From Pontibacterium sinense (GTDB lineage Bacteria > Pseudomonadota > Gammaproteobacteria > Pseudomonadales > Balneatricaceae), in assembly GCF_015209595.1 (NCBI RefSeq), contig NZ_JADEYS010000012.1:62001-126000 (forward strand): a stretch of DNA of 64,000 nt. The letters run 5' to 3'. The position numbers and the translations under genes were made by a program. Shown here piece by piece: positions 47,213-55,814 of this stretch (position 1 is the first letter of the stretch; the number at the start of each line of letters is the position of its first letter). The notes beneath the pieces are model-generated. The model saw only the letters and a list, made by a program, of their open reading frames with translations. It did no database searches and was not told where the DNA came from.

Positions 47213-48049
47213 TCAGTGTGTGCCAAACATATCCAGAGTTTCATGCTCTGAACTGTGGATTGTCTCGCCGATGATGCGGCTGTCACGGTAAGCGGTGGGA
47301 GCCATACCGATATGTTTTTTGAAGACGCGGGTAAAGTATGATTGATCGCGAAAACCCACCGATAGTGCAATATCAAGCACCGTCATGTTTGGGTTTTGCA
47401 GAAGGCGCATTGCTTCTTCAATTCGAGTACGTTGCACAAACTCCTGAAATGTAATCCCACAAATTTTGCGGAAGCTGCGACTGAATTGGAATGGTCGCAT
47501 ACGACAAAGGCAGGCCATCTGTTCTTCCGAGATCTTTTCAGTCAGATGTTGCTGAATATAGGAGACCGCTGGGGCTAATGAGCGTTCCTCTTGCGTACCG
47601 TTATTAATGAAGCGAGCTTCTTCGGGAATGGGCGGAACATTAGATCCGTTGAAGGGGGTTGTTTCCCAGTGCTCATGAGTATCTATCTGATTCTTCAGCT
47701 GGTGGATCTCTTGTTCGGTCTGTGCTGCGTTGAGCGGTTTAACCAAAAAATCCCATACCCTCATACGCAGTGCCCAAATTGCTAGCGCTTCAGAATGTTG
47801 CTCGGTTAGCAGCAAGACGGGCAAGGTCGGAAAGTTCATTCGCGTGGAACGTAACAGGTCTAAACCGTACTTATCTGGGAAGTCGTAATCAAAACAGATG
47901 GCGCTGGGCGTTATGTCGGAAGGCGTCAACATCGCTGCTTGATCGGCACCGATCATTCGCACAACAAAATATTTTTCAAACAGGATAGAAACGCCTTCTT
48001 CACTTCTAGAGGCCTTCATGTCTATCCAGAGTAGGACTGATTTTTCCAT
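47213..48049 (-). CDS. Response regulator with AraC-type DNA-binding domain
   Basis: 278 aa from the ATG 48049 (GGAAGGGAAATTC upstream). Receiver domain (about 1-120): 'CFDYDFPDKYGLD' holds the phospho-acceptor Asp, 'LLTEQ' the Thr, 'FLVKPL' the Lys. The AraC-type double helix-turn-helix (about 165-265): 'ISEEQMACLCRMRPFQFSR', 'NMTVLDIALSVGFRDQSYFTRVFKK'. Receiver-AraC fusions are less usual than receiver-LuxR ones. It is divergent from the Tad/Flp pilus operon (332 bases between starts), so is probably its activator. No histidine kinase is adjacent. Confidence 0.82.
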   Translation of the reverse strand: MEKSVLLWIDMKASRSEEGVSILFEKYFVVRMIGADQAAMLTPSDITPSAICFDYDFPDKYGLDLLRSTRMNFPTLPVLLLTEQHSEALAIWALRMRVWDFLVKPLNAAQTEQEIHQLKNQIDTHEHWETTPFNGSNVPPIPEEARFINNGTQEERSLAPAVSYIQQHLTEKISEEQMACLCRMRPFQFSRSFRKICGITFQEFVQRTRIEEAMRLLQNPNMTVLDIALSVGFRDQSYFTRVFKKHIGMAPTAYRDSRIIGETIHSSEHETLDMFGTH

Positions 48050-48381
48050 GAATTTCCCTTCCACTATCACGATACATGTGATCCGAAAGTGTACAGTTGC
48101 CGTTATGTATCTATTACGTACTGTAAACACTGTTTCATCTATTTTAGTTTATATCTGTACATCTATTAGCCATTTCGGCCTGTTTATAGTGTAAATCTCA
48201 TGAAACATTTTCATTACTGAGCGTACGGTCCGAAAATTTGAATAGTGACAAGGTTTTCGCAAGATAGTCCCAATGCCCCTCCAAATCCCCTCCTATAGTT
48301 CCCAGCGTGAGTTGATTGACATACCTGCATGCGAACGCTGATTCAAACAAGCAGGACATGCAAAAACCCGAGGACAGAACA
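48050..48381. promoter_or_regulatory. Divergent regulatory region of the Tad locus
   Basis: 332 bases between the AraC-type regulator and flp. TGTACAG (48090), TACTGTAAA (48119-48126) and CTGTACA (48155-48161) share a TGTA core and could be activator sites, possibly by chance in AT-rich sequence. No strong flp promoter was identified; a TTGACA at 48316-48321 has no good -10 at 17 bases. Confidence 0.35.
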
Positions 48382-48576
48382 ATGAAAACTTTTAAAGACA
48401 CATTGATTGCTTTTCTGAAAGAAGAAGAAGGTCTGACTACTGTTGAGTACGCAGTGGCGGGTAGTTTGGTTGCCGCAGTCTTGGTTGTATCTTTCACTGA
48501 ATTAGGTACTGCCGTTGGCGGTGCTATTAACACCTTGTGTACCAATGTCGGCGGTACCGATTGTGATGGTGCTTAA
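48382..48576 (+). CDS. flp: Flp major pilin
   Basis: 64 aa, typical Flp size. 'KEEEGLTTVEYAVAG' shows the type IVb prepilin cleavage site (after Gly) and the Flp signature Glu-Tyr at +5/+6, followed by a hydrophobic helix to about residue 45. Ends with two Cys (LCTNVGGTDCDGA), a possible disulfide. ATG preceded by GAGGACAGAACA. First gene of the Tad locus; processed by the prepilin peptidase encoded next. Confidence 0.92.
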   Translation: MKTFKDTLIAFLKEEEGLTTVEYAVAGSLVAAVLVVSFTELGTAVGGAINTLCTNVGGTDCDGA

Positions 48577-48634
48577 TCAGGATGATTGAAGAACTGATGT
48601 AAACCAGCTGGGGACAGAGAGGGAGGAAAGAACA

Positions 48635-49216
48635 ATGTTGGGCTATTTAACATACGACCTGTCTACTGTTTTTCTCCTGCTGGTACTCATGACTGCGGCG
48701 CTAACGGATTTGCGCCGCAATCGTATTCCCAACTGGCTGACATACAGCTCTTTACTGGTTGGCCTGACTCTGCAAACGCTGTTTTTGGGCCTGGATGGGT
48801 TGATCACTGCGCTGACTGGCGCGGCAGTAGGATTGGCCATCTTCCTACCTTTCTATTTGACGGGAGGCATGGGAGCTGGCGATGTGAAGCTAATGGTAGC
48901 AGTAGGCAGCCTGACGACGGTGAAAATTGCAGCTTTATCCGCTGCTTTTGGATTATGTCTGGGAGGTGTCTACGCTTTGATGCTTATTACCAGCAGAGGG
49001 GAGTGGGCATCGTTTGTGCAACGCTACGCCGTGGCCATACATTCCAAACATATCTCTAGTCCTAACACAGACTCAATCGCTGGGCGTCGTTTCCCTTTTG
49101 GTGTAGCTATCGCAGGGGGATGCGTTTTAGCACTTGGCTGGTATTCAGAGCTGGACTTTTATCACTTAAGTAGCGAGTTGAGCTATCGGTGGCAATTGTG
49201 GGGAGAAGGACAATGA
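48635..49216 (+). CDS. tadV: Prepilin peptidase TadV/CpaA
   Basis: 193 aa, about five membrane helices. A24 aspartic peptidase with the two catalytic Asp in 'ALTDLRRNRIPNWLTY' and 'GGMGAGDVKLM' (GxGD). Cleaves Flp and the pseudopilins. GGGAGGAAAGAACA before the ATG. Its stop overlaps the next gene (ATGA), suggesting coupling. Confidence 0.92.
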   Translation: MLGYLTYDLSTVFLLLVLMTAALTDLRRNRIPNWLTYSSLLVGLTLQTLFLGLDGLITALTGAAVGLAIFLPFYLTGGMGAGDVKLMVAVGSLTTVKIAALSAAFGLCLGGVYALMLITSRGEWASFVQRYAVAIHSKHISSPNTDSIAGRRFPFGVAIAGGCVLALGWYSELDFYHLSSELSYRWQLWGEGQ

Positions 49217-50550
49217 ATTCCCATTTACTTAACGAAGACGTATTAGAAGATAACGGCCTTAGAACGCGCGCACCGCGACCAACTACGGTGGAAGAAACAG
49301 GGCTTTCCCTGCACTTTTTGGCTGAACTCTTTGTTAAACACATCAATGATGCTGGGTTGCTGACCCTTAAACAAATAATGCAACGGGTGGCTCTCTCTGG
49401 CCCGGTGATTGAGAACATTGTCAGCTTCCTGCGTAAGGAAGTATTGATCGAGGTTCATTCACGTGGTTTTGAACAACGAGAGCTATATTACGGACTGACC
49501 CAGCGCGGTCGTGACTATGCCGTTGATGCGTTTGCAAAGAGTGGTTATGTCGGTCCGGCACCTGTGCCAATCGAGTTATATCGTGAAGTTGTTGCGGCTC
49601 AGTCCGTACATAACTATACCGTGACTCGCGACCATTTCTGTCGTGCCTTTTCCAAAATTTCACTCAAGTCTGAGATTAAAGAACAGCTTGGACCTGCGCT
49701 GAATTCTGGCCGAGCCATCTTTATTTATGGACCCGCTGGTACCGGTAAAACCTACATTACTCAAAAGATGATGGCGCTGTTTGATGACAGCTGTCTCATA
49801 CCCTACTCGCTGGAAATTGATGGCAGCGTTGTCAGTTTGTTTGATCCTTTGATTCACCATCCGGTTGAAGAATTGAAGACTAATCCCAATCTGCGCCTCA
49901 ATGATGATTACGACGCACGCTTCGTACTATGTGAGCGACCTGTTGTGATCACCGGTGGTGAGCTGGGAATGGAGATGCTTGAAGTGAGTTTTAATGGTGT
50001 GCTGAAGGAGTATCAGGCACCGCTGCAGCTCAAAGCAAATAACGGCATTTTCATCATTGATGATATGGGACGTCAACGTGCGACGCCGATGGAGATCTTC
50101 AACCGCTGGATTGTACCCCTGGAAGAACACAAAGATTACCTGACACTGAGTGCAGGTAAGCATGTGCAGACGCCGTTTGATCAGGTGGTAGTGTTTTCTT
50201 CTAACATCAATCCGCTGGATCTGGCTGATGAAGCCTTCCTGCGACGTATTGGTTACAAGGTGTACTTCGGTTTCCTGGAGCCGAACCACTACGAGCAGAT
50301 TTGGCGTCAGGAGTGTGCCGAGCGCAACATTCCGTTCGACCCTGAATTATTGCACTACGCGCTTTACCAGTTACATGGAACCAAAGGCGTTGCTCTGCGC
50401 CCTTGTCACCCTCGTGACCTGTTGGGGATGGCCTGGGATCGATTTCAGTATCAAGGGGGAGAGGGCCAGTTACAGCCTGAACACCTTGACTGGGCGTGGG
50501 ACAGTTACTTTGTAAGTCTGGATGAGCAACAGCAGATGACCGAACGTTAA
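49213..50550 (+). CDS. Tad-locus AAA+ ATPase with winged-helix-like N-terminus
   Basis: 445 aa from ATG 49213 (GGAGAAGGACA upstream). The N-terminal segment (about 20-95; 'LTLKQIMQRVALSGPVIENI', 'YGLTQRGRDYAVDAF') looks like a winged helix. An AAA+ core follows: Walker A 'FIYGPAGTGKTY', Walker B 'IFIIDDMGRQ', sensor-1 'VVVFSSNINPLDLADE', 'FLRRIGYKVYF' (Arg finger/sensor region). It is not a secretion ATPase (those are TadA and TadZ). Tad loci of some marine gammaproteobacteria may carry such a gene, but it is absent from the well-known P. aeruginosa and Aggregatibacter loci. A regulatory or remodelling role is inferred. Confidence 0.75.
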   Translation: MNSHLLNEDVLEDNGLRTRAPRPTTVEETGLSLHFLAELFVKHINDAGLLTLKQIMQRVALSGPVIENIVSFLRKEVLIEVHSRGFEQRELYYGLTQRGRDYAVDAFAKSGYVGPAPVPIELYREVVAAQSVHNYTVTRDHFCRAFSKISLKSEIKEQLGPALNSGRAIFIYGPAGTGKTYITQKMMALFDDSCLIPYSLEIDGSVVSLFDPLIHHPVEELKTNPNLRLNDDYDARFVLCERPVVITGGELGMEMLEVSFNGVLKEYQAPLQLKANNGIFIIDDMGRQRATPMEIFNRWIVPLEEHKDYLTLSAGKHVQTPFDQVVVFSSNINPLDLADEAFLRRIGYKVYFGFLEPNHYEQIWRQECAERNIPFDPELLHYALYQLHGTKGVALRPCHPRDLLGMAWDRFQYQGGEGQLQPEHLDWAWDSYFVSLDEQQQMTER

Positions 50551-50572
50551 TGCCTCGAGGGAGGGTTTAATC

Positions 50573-51343
50573 ATGTTTAAACGCAGAACGCTGACCTTGT
50601 TCTTCTTATCGATCGCCTTCGCCGTTGGTGCGGCGTGGATTGCAAACAACTGGATCAGTTCGCAGCAGACAACTGTCGCGAAACAGGAAGAGATAGGAAC
50701 GCCGGTTGTACTGGCAGCTCTAGATATTCCCTATGGGCATACGATCGAAAAACGTCACCTCAAAGTTGTGATGATGCCTAAGGATGTCGCTCCGGAAAAT
50801 AGTTTTCACGCCATTGATGATGTGATTGGAAAAGTCACCACAGACATCTTGTTGCCTGGGGAAATTATTCGTATGGAGCGCGTTTCTGATCACCTGGAAG
50901 GCGCAACCTTGGCGGCCTTGATTGAACCCAATATGCGTGCATTTACAGTTCGCGTAAATGATGTCGTAGGTGTGGCCGGTTTCCTGCTACCAGGTAATAA
51001 GGTGGATGTAATTTCGTCACGATCTTCCGGTAATAGCAAGCGTGTCATTACAGAGACAGTGCTTAAGGATATCAAGGTACTTGCGGTTGACCAGACCGCC
51101 CGGACTGATAAAAACGATCCGGTTGTGGTGCGTGCCGTTACTCTGGAAGTGACGCCTAGACAGGCGGAACAGCTGGCGAAAGCACGTGGCGAAGGCAACA
51201 TCCAGCTGACCTTGCGTAATCCGGTAGAAGAGCCGAAGCAGGTCGCAAAAGCAAAACCAAAACCAAAACGTACCTATGTCGCACCACCTAAAGTGATCGT
51301 GATTAAAGGTACACAGTGGCAGTCGAAGAAGGTTCCGATGTAA
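50573..51343 (+). CDS. cpaB: Flp pilus assembly protein CpaB/RcpC
   Basis: 256 aa. N-terminal membrane helix (about 7-28) and a SAF domain ('TPVVLAALDIPYGHTIEKRHL'; given by its ends), followed by 'MRAFTVRVNDVVGVAGFLLPG' and the conserved RcpC core. Periplasmic protein that helps secretin assembly. Ends in a Lys/Pro-rich tail (KAKPKPKRTYVAPPK). GGGAGGG precedes the ATG. Confidence 0.9.
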   Translation: MFKRRTLTLFFLSIAFAVGAAWIANNWISSQQTTVAKQEEIGTPVVLAALDIPYGHTIEKRHLKVVMMPKDVAPENSFHAIDDVIGKVTTDILLPGEIIRMERVSDHLEGATLAALIEPNMRAFTVRVNDVVGVAGFLLPGNKVDVISSRSSGNSKRVITETVLKDIKVLAVDQTARTDKNDPVVVRAVTLEVTPRQAEQLAKARGEGNIQLTLRNPVEEPKQVAKAKPKPKRTYVAPPKVIVIKGTQWQSKKVPM

Positions 51344-51431
51344 TGCAGTTGCACAACAAATGAAGTGTGGAGATTCATGAAGCCTTAAAAGACCTCGTGA
51401 TCAAGCCACAAGGGAAAGCAGAGGAATGATC

Positions 51432-53075
51432 ATGGCATATTCAGCAACCATAATGCATACAGGCCGTCACAGCCTGTCGGAAAGATGGCTTTTGCAGCTG
51501 CTCATGCTGCTGCTGGTCGCTTCACTGGCGTTCAGTAAGGTTCATGCAGCAGCTGAGGCCGTCGCTCTGGAAAGAGTCGCTCAAATCGTCAATGTTCCGC
51601 TTTATAAGTCTCGAATTATTCAACTTGGGGGGCCGGTTCACAAAATATCAGTCGGTAATAAAGAAGTGGCTGATATCTTGGTGATGCGAGCCAATCAGGT
51701 GTATATCGTTGGGAACGGAATAGGCACCACCAACATTCTTATGTGGGACAGTAAGAACAATCTCACTCAATCGTTGGATGTAGAGGTCACCCCAGACCTG
51801 AATTCCTTAAAAGCCAAATTGCATCAGCTTCTGCCGGGTGAACCCATCCGTGTGAATACGTCACAGGGCGCGATTGTCCTCAGTGGCGAATTATCCAATG
51901 CATTGAGCATGGATACAGCGATGAAAGTCGCACATAGCTATCTACAGGAACCATCTTCAGACGGTGCCACCCAGAAAGGGAACGTCATTAACCTCATGAG
52001 CATCGGTGGCTCGCAACAGGTGATGTTGAAAGTGACCGTTGCTGAGGTATCCCGATCAGTGATTAAGCGATTAGGCGTTAAGTTTCACGCCTTCGCCGAG
52101 GGGGGTGATGTGAACTTCGGCGCGGTGAACGGCGGTGCGAGCTTCCCTGATCTGGTAGATGAAAATGGCCTTCGCCGGGGGCTGTTTAACAGCGGTGCCG
52201 TTACCGGACCTGCGGTAGACGAGTTTGCGCCAGGGAATCTGTCGATTCCTGATAAGGGGATTTTTGCTAGCTTCCTGGATGACGACTTCATGTTCTCACT
52301 GGCTATCGATGCCGCTAAAGAGAACGGTCTTGCCAAGGTGTTGGCAGAGCCGACATTGACTGCGCTAACGGGCCAGGAAGCTGAATTCCTGTCTGGTGGT
52401 GAATTTCCTATCCCAGTGCCGGACGATGATGGGATCACTATTGAGTTTAAAGAGTTTGGGGTCGGTCTGAAGTTCATTCCGGTAGTACTGGACTCCGGTC
52501 GCATTAACTTAAATCTCAATGTAAGTGTCAGCGAGTTGACCAGCTCCAGTTCAATATCGATCGGAACGGGTTCTGGTACATCCGCCAGTTCAAGTTTTTT
52601 CGTGCCAGCGTTAACCAAGCGCAGTGCTCGCTCAACAGTTGAGCTGGGAGATGGGCAGACCATTGGTATTGCAGGATTGATTAACGAAAACATGCGTGAT
52701 GCTGTCTCTAAATTTCCTGGCTTAGGTGACATCCCAGTATTGGGACATCTGTTCCGCAGCCAAGAGTATGAGAAAGGTGAAACCGAGCTGGTGATCTTAG
52801 TGACGCCAACACTCGCTCAGCCATTTAATGCAGACGAAATCGTACTGCCGGGTGCCGGCTTCGTAGAGCCGAATGATTTCGAGTTCTACCTGCTGGGGAA
52901 AACTCATACGGTGGTTACATCTGATACTGCAAGCGAAGAAGCACCCGCCAGCGAAGAAGATTCAGCACTAGAGGAAGAACCTACGGCCGAAAGCTTTGCT
53001 GTTGATGACTCCGACTCGGTCATACGATCGGCCGCTGGAGGATCGGAAAGCACCTTTGGGCACAGTATTAACTAG
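51432..53075 (+). CDS. cpaC: Flp pilus outer-membrane secretin CpaC/RcpA
   Basis: 547 aa. Signal peptide (to about residue 40), a BON/N-terminal domain ('SVGNKEVADILVMRANQVYIVG'; ends named) and the C-terminal secretin domain ('PTLTALTGQEAEFLSGGEFPIP', 'DGQTIGIAGLI', 'GDIPVLGHLFRS', 'ELVILVTPTLAQP'). Forms the outer-membrane pore for the pilus. The C-terminal ~65 residues are rich in Glu, Asp, Ser and Ala, an added acidic tail. The ATG at 51432 was preferred to that at 51426 because GAGGA is correctly spaced. Confidence 0.92.
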   Translation: MAYSATIMHTGRHSLSERWLLQLLMLLLVASLAFSKVHAAAEAVALERVAQIVNVPLYKSRIIQLGGPVHKISVGNKEVADILVMRANQVYIVGNGIGTTNILMWDSKNNLTQSLDVEVTPDLNSLKAKLHQLLPGEPIRVNTSQGAIVLSGELSNALSMDTAMKVAHSYLQEPSSDGATQKGNVINLMSIGGSQQVMLKVTVAEVSRSVIKRLGVKFHAFAEGGDVNFGAVNGGASFPDLVDENGLRRGLFNSGAVTGPAVDEFAPGNLSIPDKGIFASFLDDDFMFSLAIDAAKENGLAKVLAEPTLTALTGQEAEFLSGGEFPIPVPDDDGITIEFKEFGVGLKFIPVVLDSGRINLNLNVSVSELTSSSSISIGTGSGTSASSSFFVPALTKRSARSTVELGDGQTIGIAGLINENMRDAVSKFPGLGDIPVLGHLFRSQEYEKGETELVILVTPTLAQPFNADEIVLPGAGFVEPNDFEFYLLGKTHTVVTSDTASEEAPASEEDSALEEEPTAESFAVDDSDSVIRSAAGGSESTFGHSIN

Positions 53076-53089
53076 CAGAGGACAGGACA

Positions 53090-53374
53090 ATGAAACTATC
53101 AGAAATTCAGATGCCAGTTGTTGTTCTTCTGCTAAGCGCTGCAGTGGGTGGGTGTGCTGGATACGGCAACTCCGCCCTGCCAGAACAGGGTGAAGGTTAC
53201 CACCAAGTGACTGAACTTCAGACAGCAAATCCTGACAGGGTGGTTGAGGATGGAAACCCACCGCTGGATGGCACTATTGCTGCGCGAGTTGTTAAAACCT
53301 ACCGAGCGGATGCCGGTGACAGAAGTGCCGTTAAAAATACCATTGAGGTCAATATTGGCGGCGGTAGTAAATAG
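53090..53374 (+). CDS. Small Tad-locus lipoprotein
   Basis: 94 aa. Signal peptide with lipobox-like 'SAAVGGCAG' (Cys about 22), then a charged periplasmic tail. AGAGGACAGGACA before the ATG. In other Tad loci a small lipoprotein (RcpB-like) helps the secretin; this may be its equivalent, but the sequence does not allow a firm match. Confidence 0.6.
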   Translation: MKLSEIQMPVVVLLLSAAVGGCAGYGNSALPEQGEGYHQVTELQTANPDRVVEDGNPPLDGTIAARVVKTYRADAGDRSAVKNTIEVNIGGGSK

Positions 53375-53464
53375 ATCTTGATACACACTCTAACCCACAG
53401 ACCCGGTGTTGATTAGGTCTGTGGGTAGCCTCAATAAATTGATGTTGAATAGGAGGAACTGACG

Positions 53465-54835
53465 ATGGACAGGTCTTATTCAACCCGGATGAAAATGCTG
53501 CGTAGCCTGAAAGGGCAGCGAGGCGTCGTAATGATCATGGTGACTATTGGAATGGTCGCAATACTGGCGGTGGCTGGTCTTGCACTTGATGGTGGTCACA
53601 TGTTTTTAACTAAAACGCGATTACAAAATGCGGTTGATGCCGCCGCACTCACTGCCGCTAAAACGCTAAAAAGCACCGACAGTATGGCTGTTGCCACAGC
53701 CGCCGCTCAGGCAACCTTTGAAGATAATCTGGGCGCGCCGGGTAATGAACCACTGTTGGCTGATTGGGATGATGGTAACGGTGATATTGTTTTTACGGTG
53801 CAGTATTCGCCTACTTTGAATCCTTTTGTCTCGTCCGCAACACCGCCCTATGTGCGGGTCATAGTCTCTGGCGTCACTCTGGATACCTGGTTGATTCGTG
53901 TATTGGGAGTGGATCAAACGGTGGCTTCAGCCAGCGCGGTGTCCGGTCCCATTAATGTCACTGGGATCTGTGATCTGGTGCCAATGCTGGCATGTGGCTG
54001 CGAGCCGGGGACAGCCGGATGTTGTGACGGCGGAAATGATGCAGGATGTGCAGCAGACAGTTATTACGGATATACGGTACCGGATTCTTCCACCAATCTG
54101 ACATTGGATGATGTGACCTCTGTAAAAATATCTGCCGGTAATAATCAGGATATTGGTCCGGGTAACTTCCACCTGTTGCGTCTGGGGGACAATCAGGGGG
54201 GTAACTACATTCGCGATGCCTTAGCCGGTGCCAAGACTGGATTGTGTGCGGATTATGATCCGGTGTCGGGTGAAGAAACCGTGGATTCCGAACCCGGTAA
54301 TAAAGTGGGTCCTGCGTTAACTGGTCTGAATGCGCGTTTTGATGGTGGCACTTTTGGTACAGGGCAAAATCAAGAGTATGTACCGCCAGATTATGTCACC
54401 CAGGAAGCGCTGGAAGATGTGAGTGATGAGCTGATTCTGGCGGATGACGGGACGGTGCAAACCGAAGATGGTGCGCCTGCGCCTGATCTGTTTGATTACA
54501 ACGATTACCTGGGAGCGGTAGATTCCAGCTGTGCGGATGGTGAAACCTGTAATTTATCCGGTGAACCTTACCGTCGCATGATGGTGCTGCCGATTGGTCA
54601 TTGCACTGGACTCACAAACGGTACCAGTTCGCCAATTACCGTGCAGGGTTACGGCTGTTTTATGCTCCTGCAACGTGGCTCTCAGGGTAATAACGGTGCA
54701 GATTTCTTTGGTCAGTTTGTCGGTGCGGCCGATGCCCGGGGTTGTGATGTCGCTGGGGGAATTGATCCTGGTGCCTCACCAAGTTTGCCTACGCAGATTG
54801 TCTTGTTCCGTGATCCGGATAGTGGAGACTCATGA
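53465..54835 (+). CDS. tadG: TadG-like pilus assembly protein with Cys-rich insert
   Basis: 456 aa. TadG-like N-terminal domain: 'GQRGVVMIMVTIGMVAILAVAG' (named only by ends) membrane segment (about 20-42) and 'ALDGGHMFLTKTRLQNAVDAAALTAA'. The rest is a periplasmic region. Cys at 169, 177, 179, 186, 187 and 195 in a 30-residue stretch ('CDL..CGCEP..CCDGG..GCAADSYY') are unusual, and more Cys lie toward the C-terminus. GGAGG is well spaced before the ATG. Its stop overlaps the next gene. Confidence 0.82.
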   Translation: MDRSYSTRMKMLRSLKGQRGVVMIMVTIGMVAILAVAGLALDGGHMFLTKTRLQNAVDAAALTAAKTLKSTDSMAVATAAAQATFEDNLGAPGNEPLLADWDDGNGDIVFTVQYSPTLNPFVSSATPPYVRVIVSGVTLDTWLIRVLGVDQTVASASAVSGPINVTGICDLVPMLACGCEPGTAGCCDGGNDAGCAADSYYGYTVPDSSTNLTLDDVTSVKISAGNNQDIGPGNFHLLRLGDNQGGNYIRDALAGAKTGLCADYDPVSGEETVDSEPGNKVGPALTGLNARFDGGTFGTGQNQEYVPPDYVTQEALEDVSDELILADDGTVQTEDGAPAPDLFDYNDYLGAVDSSCADGETCNLSGEPYRRMMVLPIGHCTGLTNGTSSPITVQGYGCFMLLQRGSQGNNGADFFGQFVGAADARGCDVAGGIDPGASPSLPTQIVLFRDPDSGDS

Positions 54836-55314
54836 TGAACACCATAGTCGCCTTTCGCCATCAGAAAAAAAATCAGTCCGGACTGGCTATCGTTGAGTTC
54901 ACGGTCATGCTACCGATGTTGTTGTTGCTCTTTTTAGGCACGGCAGAAATAGGCCGCTTACTGTATGACTACAACACACTAACCAAAGCGCAACGTAACG
55001 GTGTGCGACATCTGGCGATCCATGCAGAAACCGGGAACACGGATATTTATGTCAATGGGTTTTATGGCACTGAAGCGACCAATCTGGTGGTGTACGGCAA
55101 TACCACGGGTACCGGTAATCCGCTGCTTAATGGTTTAACGACTACGGATGTCACCGTCGATGATCCTACTCAAGATGAAGTGCGTGTCACGGTTTCCTAT
55201 GACTACACCCCCATGGTTTTTACGTCGATCCCAGGTTTTGGTCTGGTCGATGATATACCGCTGACGATGACCCTGAGTTCTTCGGTCACGATGCGTGCGA
55301 TGAGAGGAGGTTAA
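54835..55314 (+). CDS. tadE: TadE-family minor pseudopilin
   Basis: 159 aa (an ATG one codon earlier is also possible). 'QSGLAIVEFTVMLPMLLLLF' has the type IVb prepilin Glu-Phe at the expected place after Gly, typical of TadE. A single membrane helix then a small periplasmic domain. Processed by TadV; supports pilus formation. 1-base spacing to the upstream gene and 4 bases before the next. Confidence 0.88.
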   Translation: MNTIVAFRHQKKNQSGLAIVEFTVMLPMLLLLFLGTAEIGRLLYDYNTLTKAQRNGVRHLAIHAETGNTDIYVNGFYGTEATNLVVYGNTTGTGNPLLNGLTTTDVTVDDPTQDEVRVTVSYDYTPMVFTSIPGFGLVDDIPLTMTLSSSVTMRAMRGG

Positions 55315-55318
55315 TCTG

Positions 55319-55804
55319 ATGTTTAGAATCCTGAATCGTAAAAAACAACAAGGTATGACCAGTGTGGAGTTTGCCATTATCGGTGGCGTGTTCTTTCTGG
55401 TGCTTTTCGGAGTACTTGAGTTTGCACGTCTGATGTATGCGATGAATCTGCTGGATGAAGTTACCCGGCGCGGTGCGCGATTAGCGGCGGTTTGCCCGGT
55501 GGATGCAACCTCGCAGACATTTGTAAGCGATCAAGCGCGTTTCAACGGTGATTTTCTACCCGGCTTGGATGCCGCAATGGTGACGATTGAATACTTCGAG
55601 GACGACGGTGACCTGGCTGATATCAGCAATCCCGCCACTGCCGTGACCCTTATCCGTTATGTGCGGGCCAGTATCAACGGGTATCAGCATCAGCTGTTGA
55701 TACCTGGTCTGAATCTTAATGTGCCGGTACCTGACTTCTCAACAACTATTCCAAGTGAAAGCCTGGGTGTACATCCGGATGGAAGCTCGGCGAGCTGTTC
55801 TTAG
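55319..55804 (+). CDS. TadE/TadF-family minor pseudopilin
   Basis: 161 aa. 'QQGMTSVEFAIIGGVFFLVLF' contains a second TadE-type processing site, with Glu-Phe after the Gly, followed by a membrane helix and a periplasmic domain. It is the equivalent of TadF or a second TadE. Located 4 bases after the first pseudopilin gene. Confidence 0.85.
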   Translation: MFRILNRKKQQGMTSVEFAIIGGVFFLVLFGVLEFARLMYAMNLLDEVTRRGARLAAVCPVDATSQTFVSDQARFNGDFLPGLDAAMVTIEYFEDDGDLADISNPATAVTLIRYVRASINGYQHQLLIPGLNLNVPVPDFSTTIPSESLGVHPDGSSASCS

Positions 55805-55814
55805 GGAGATGAGC

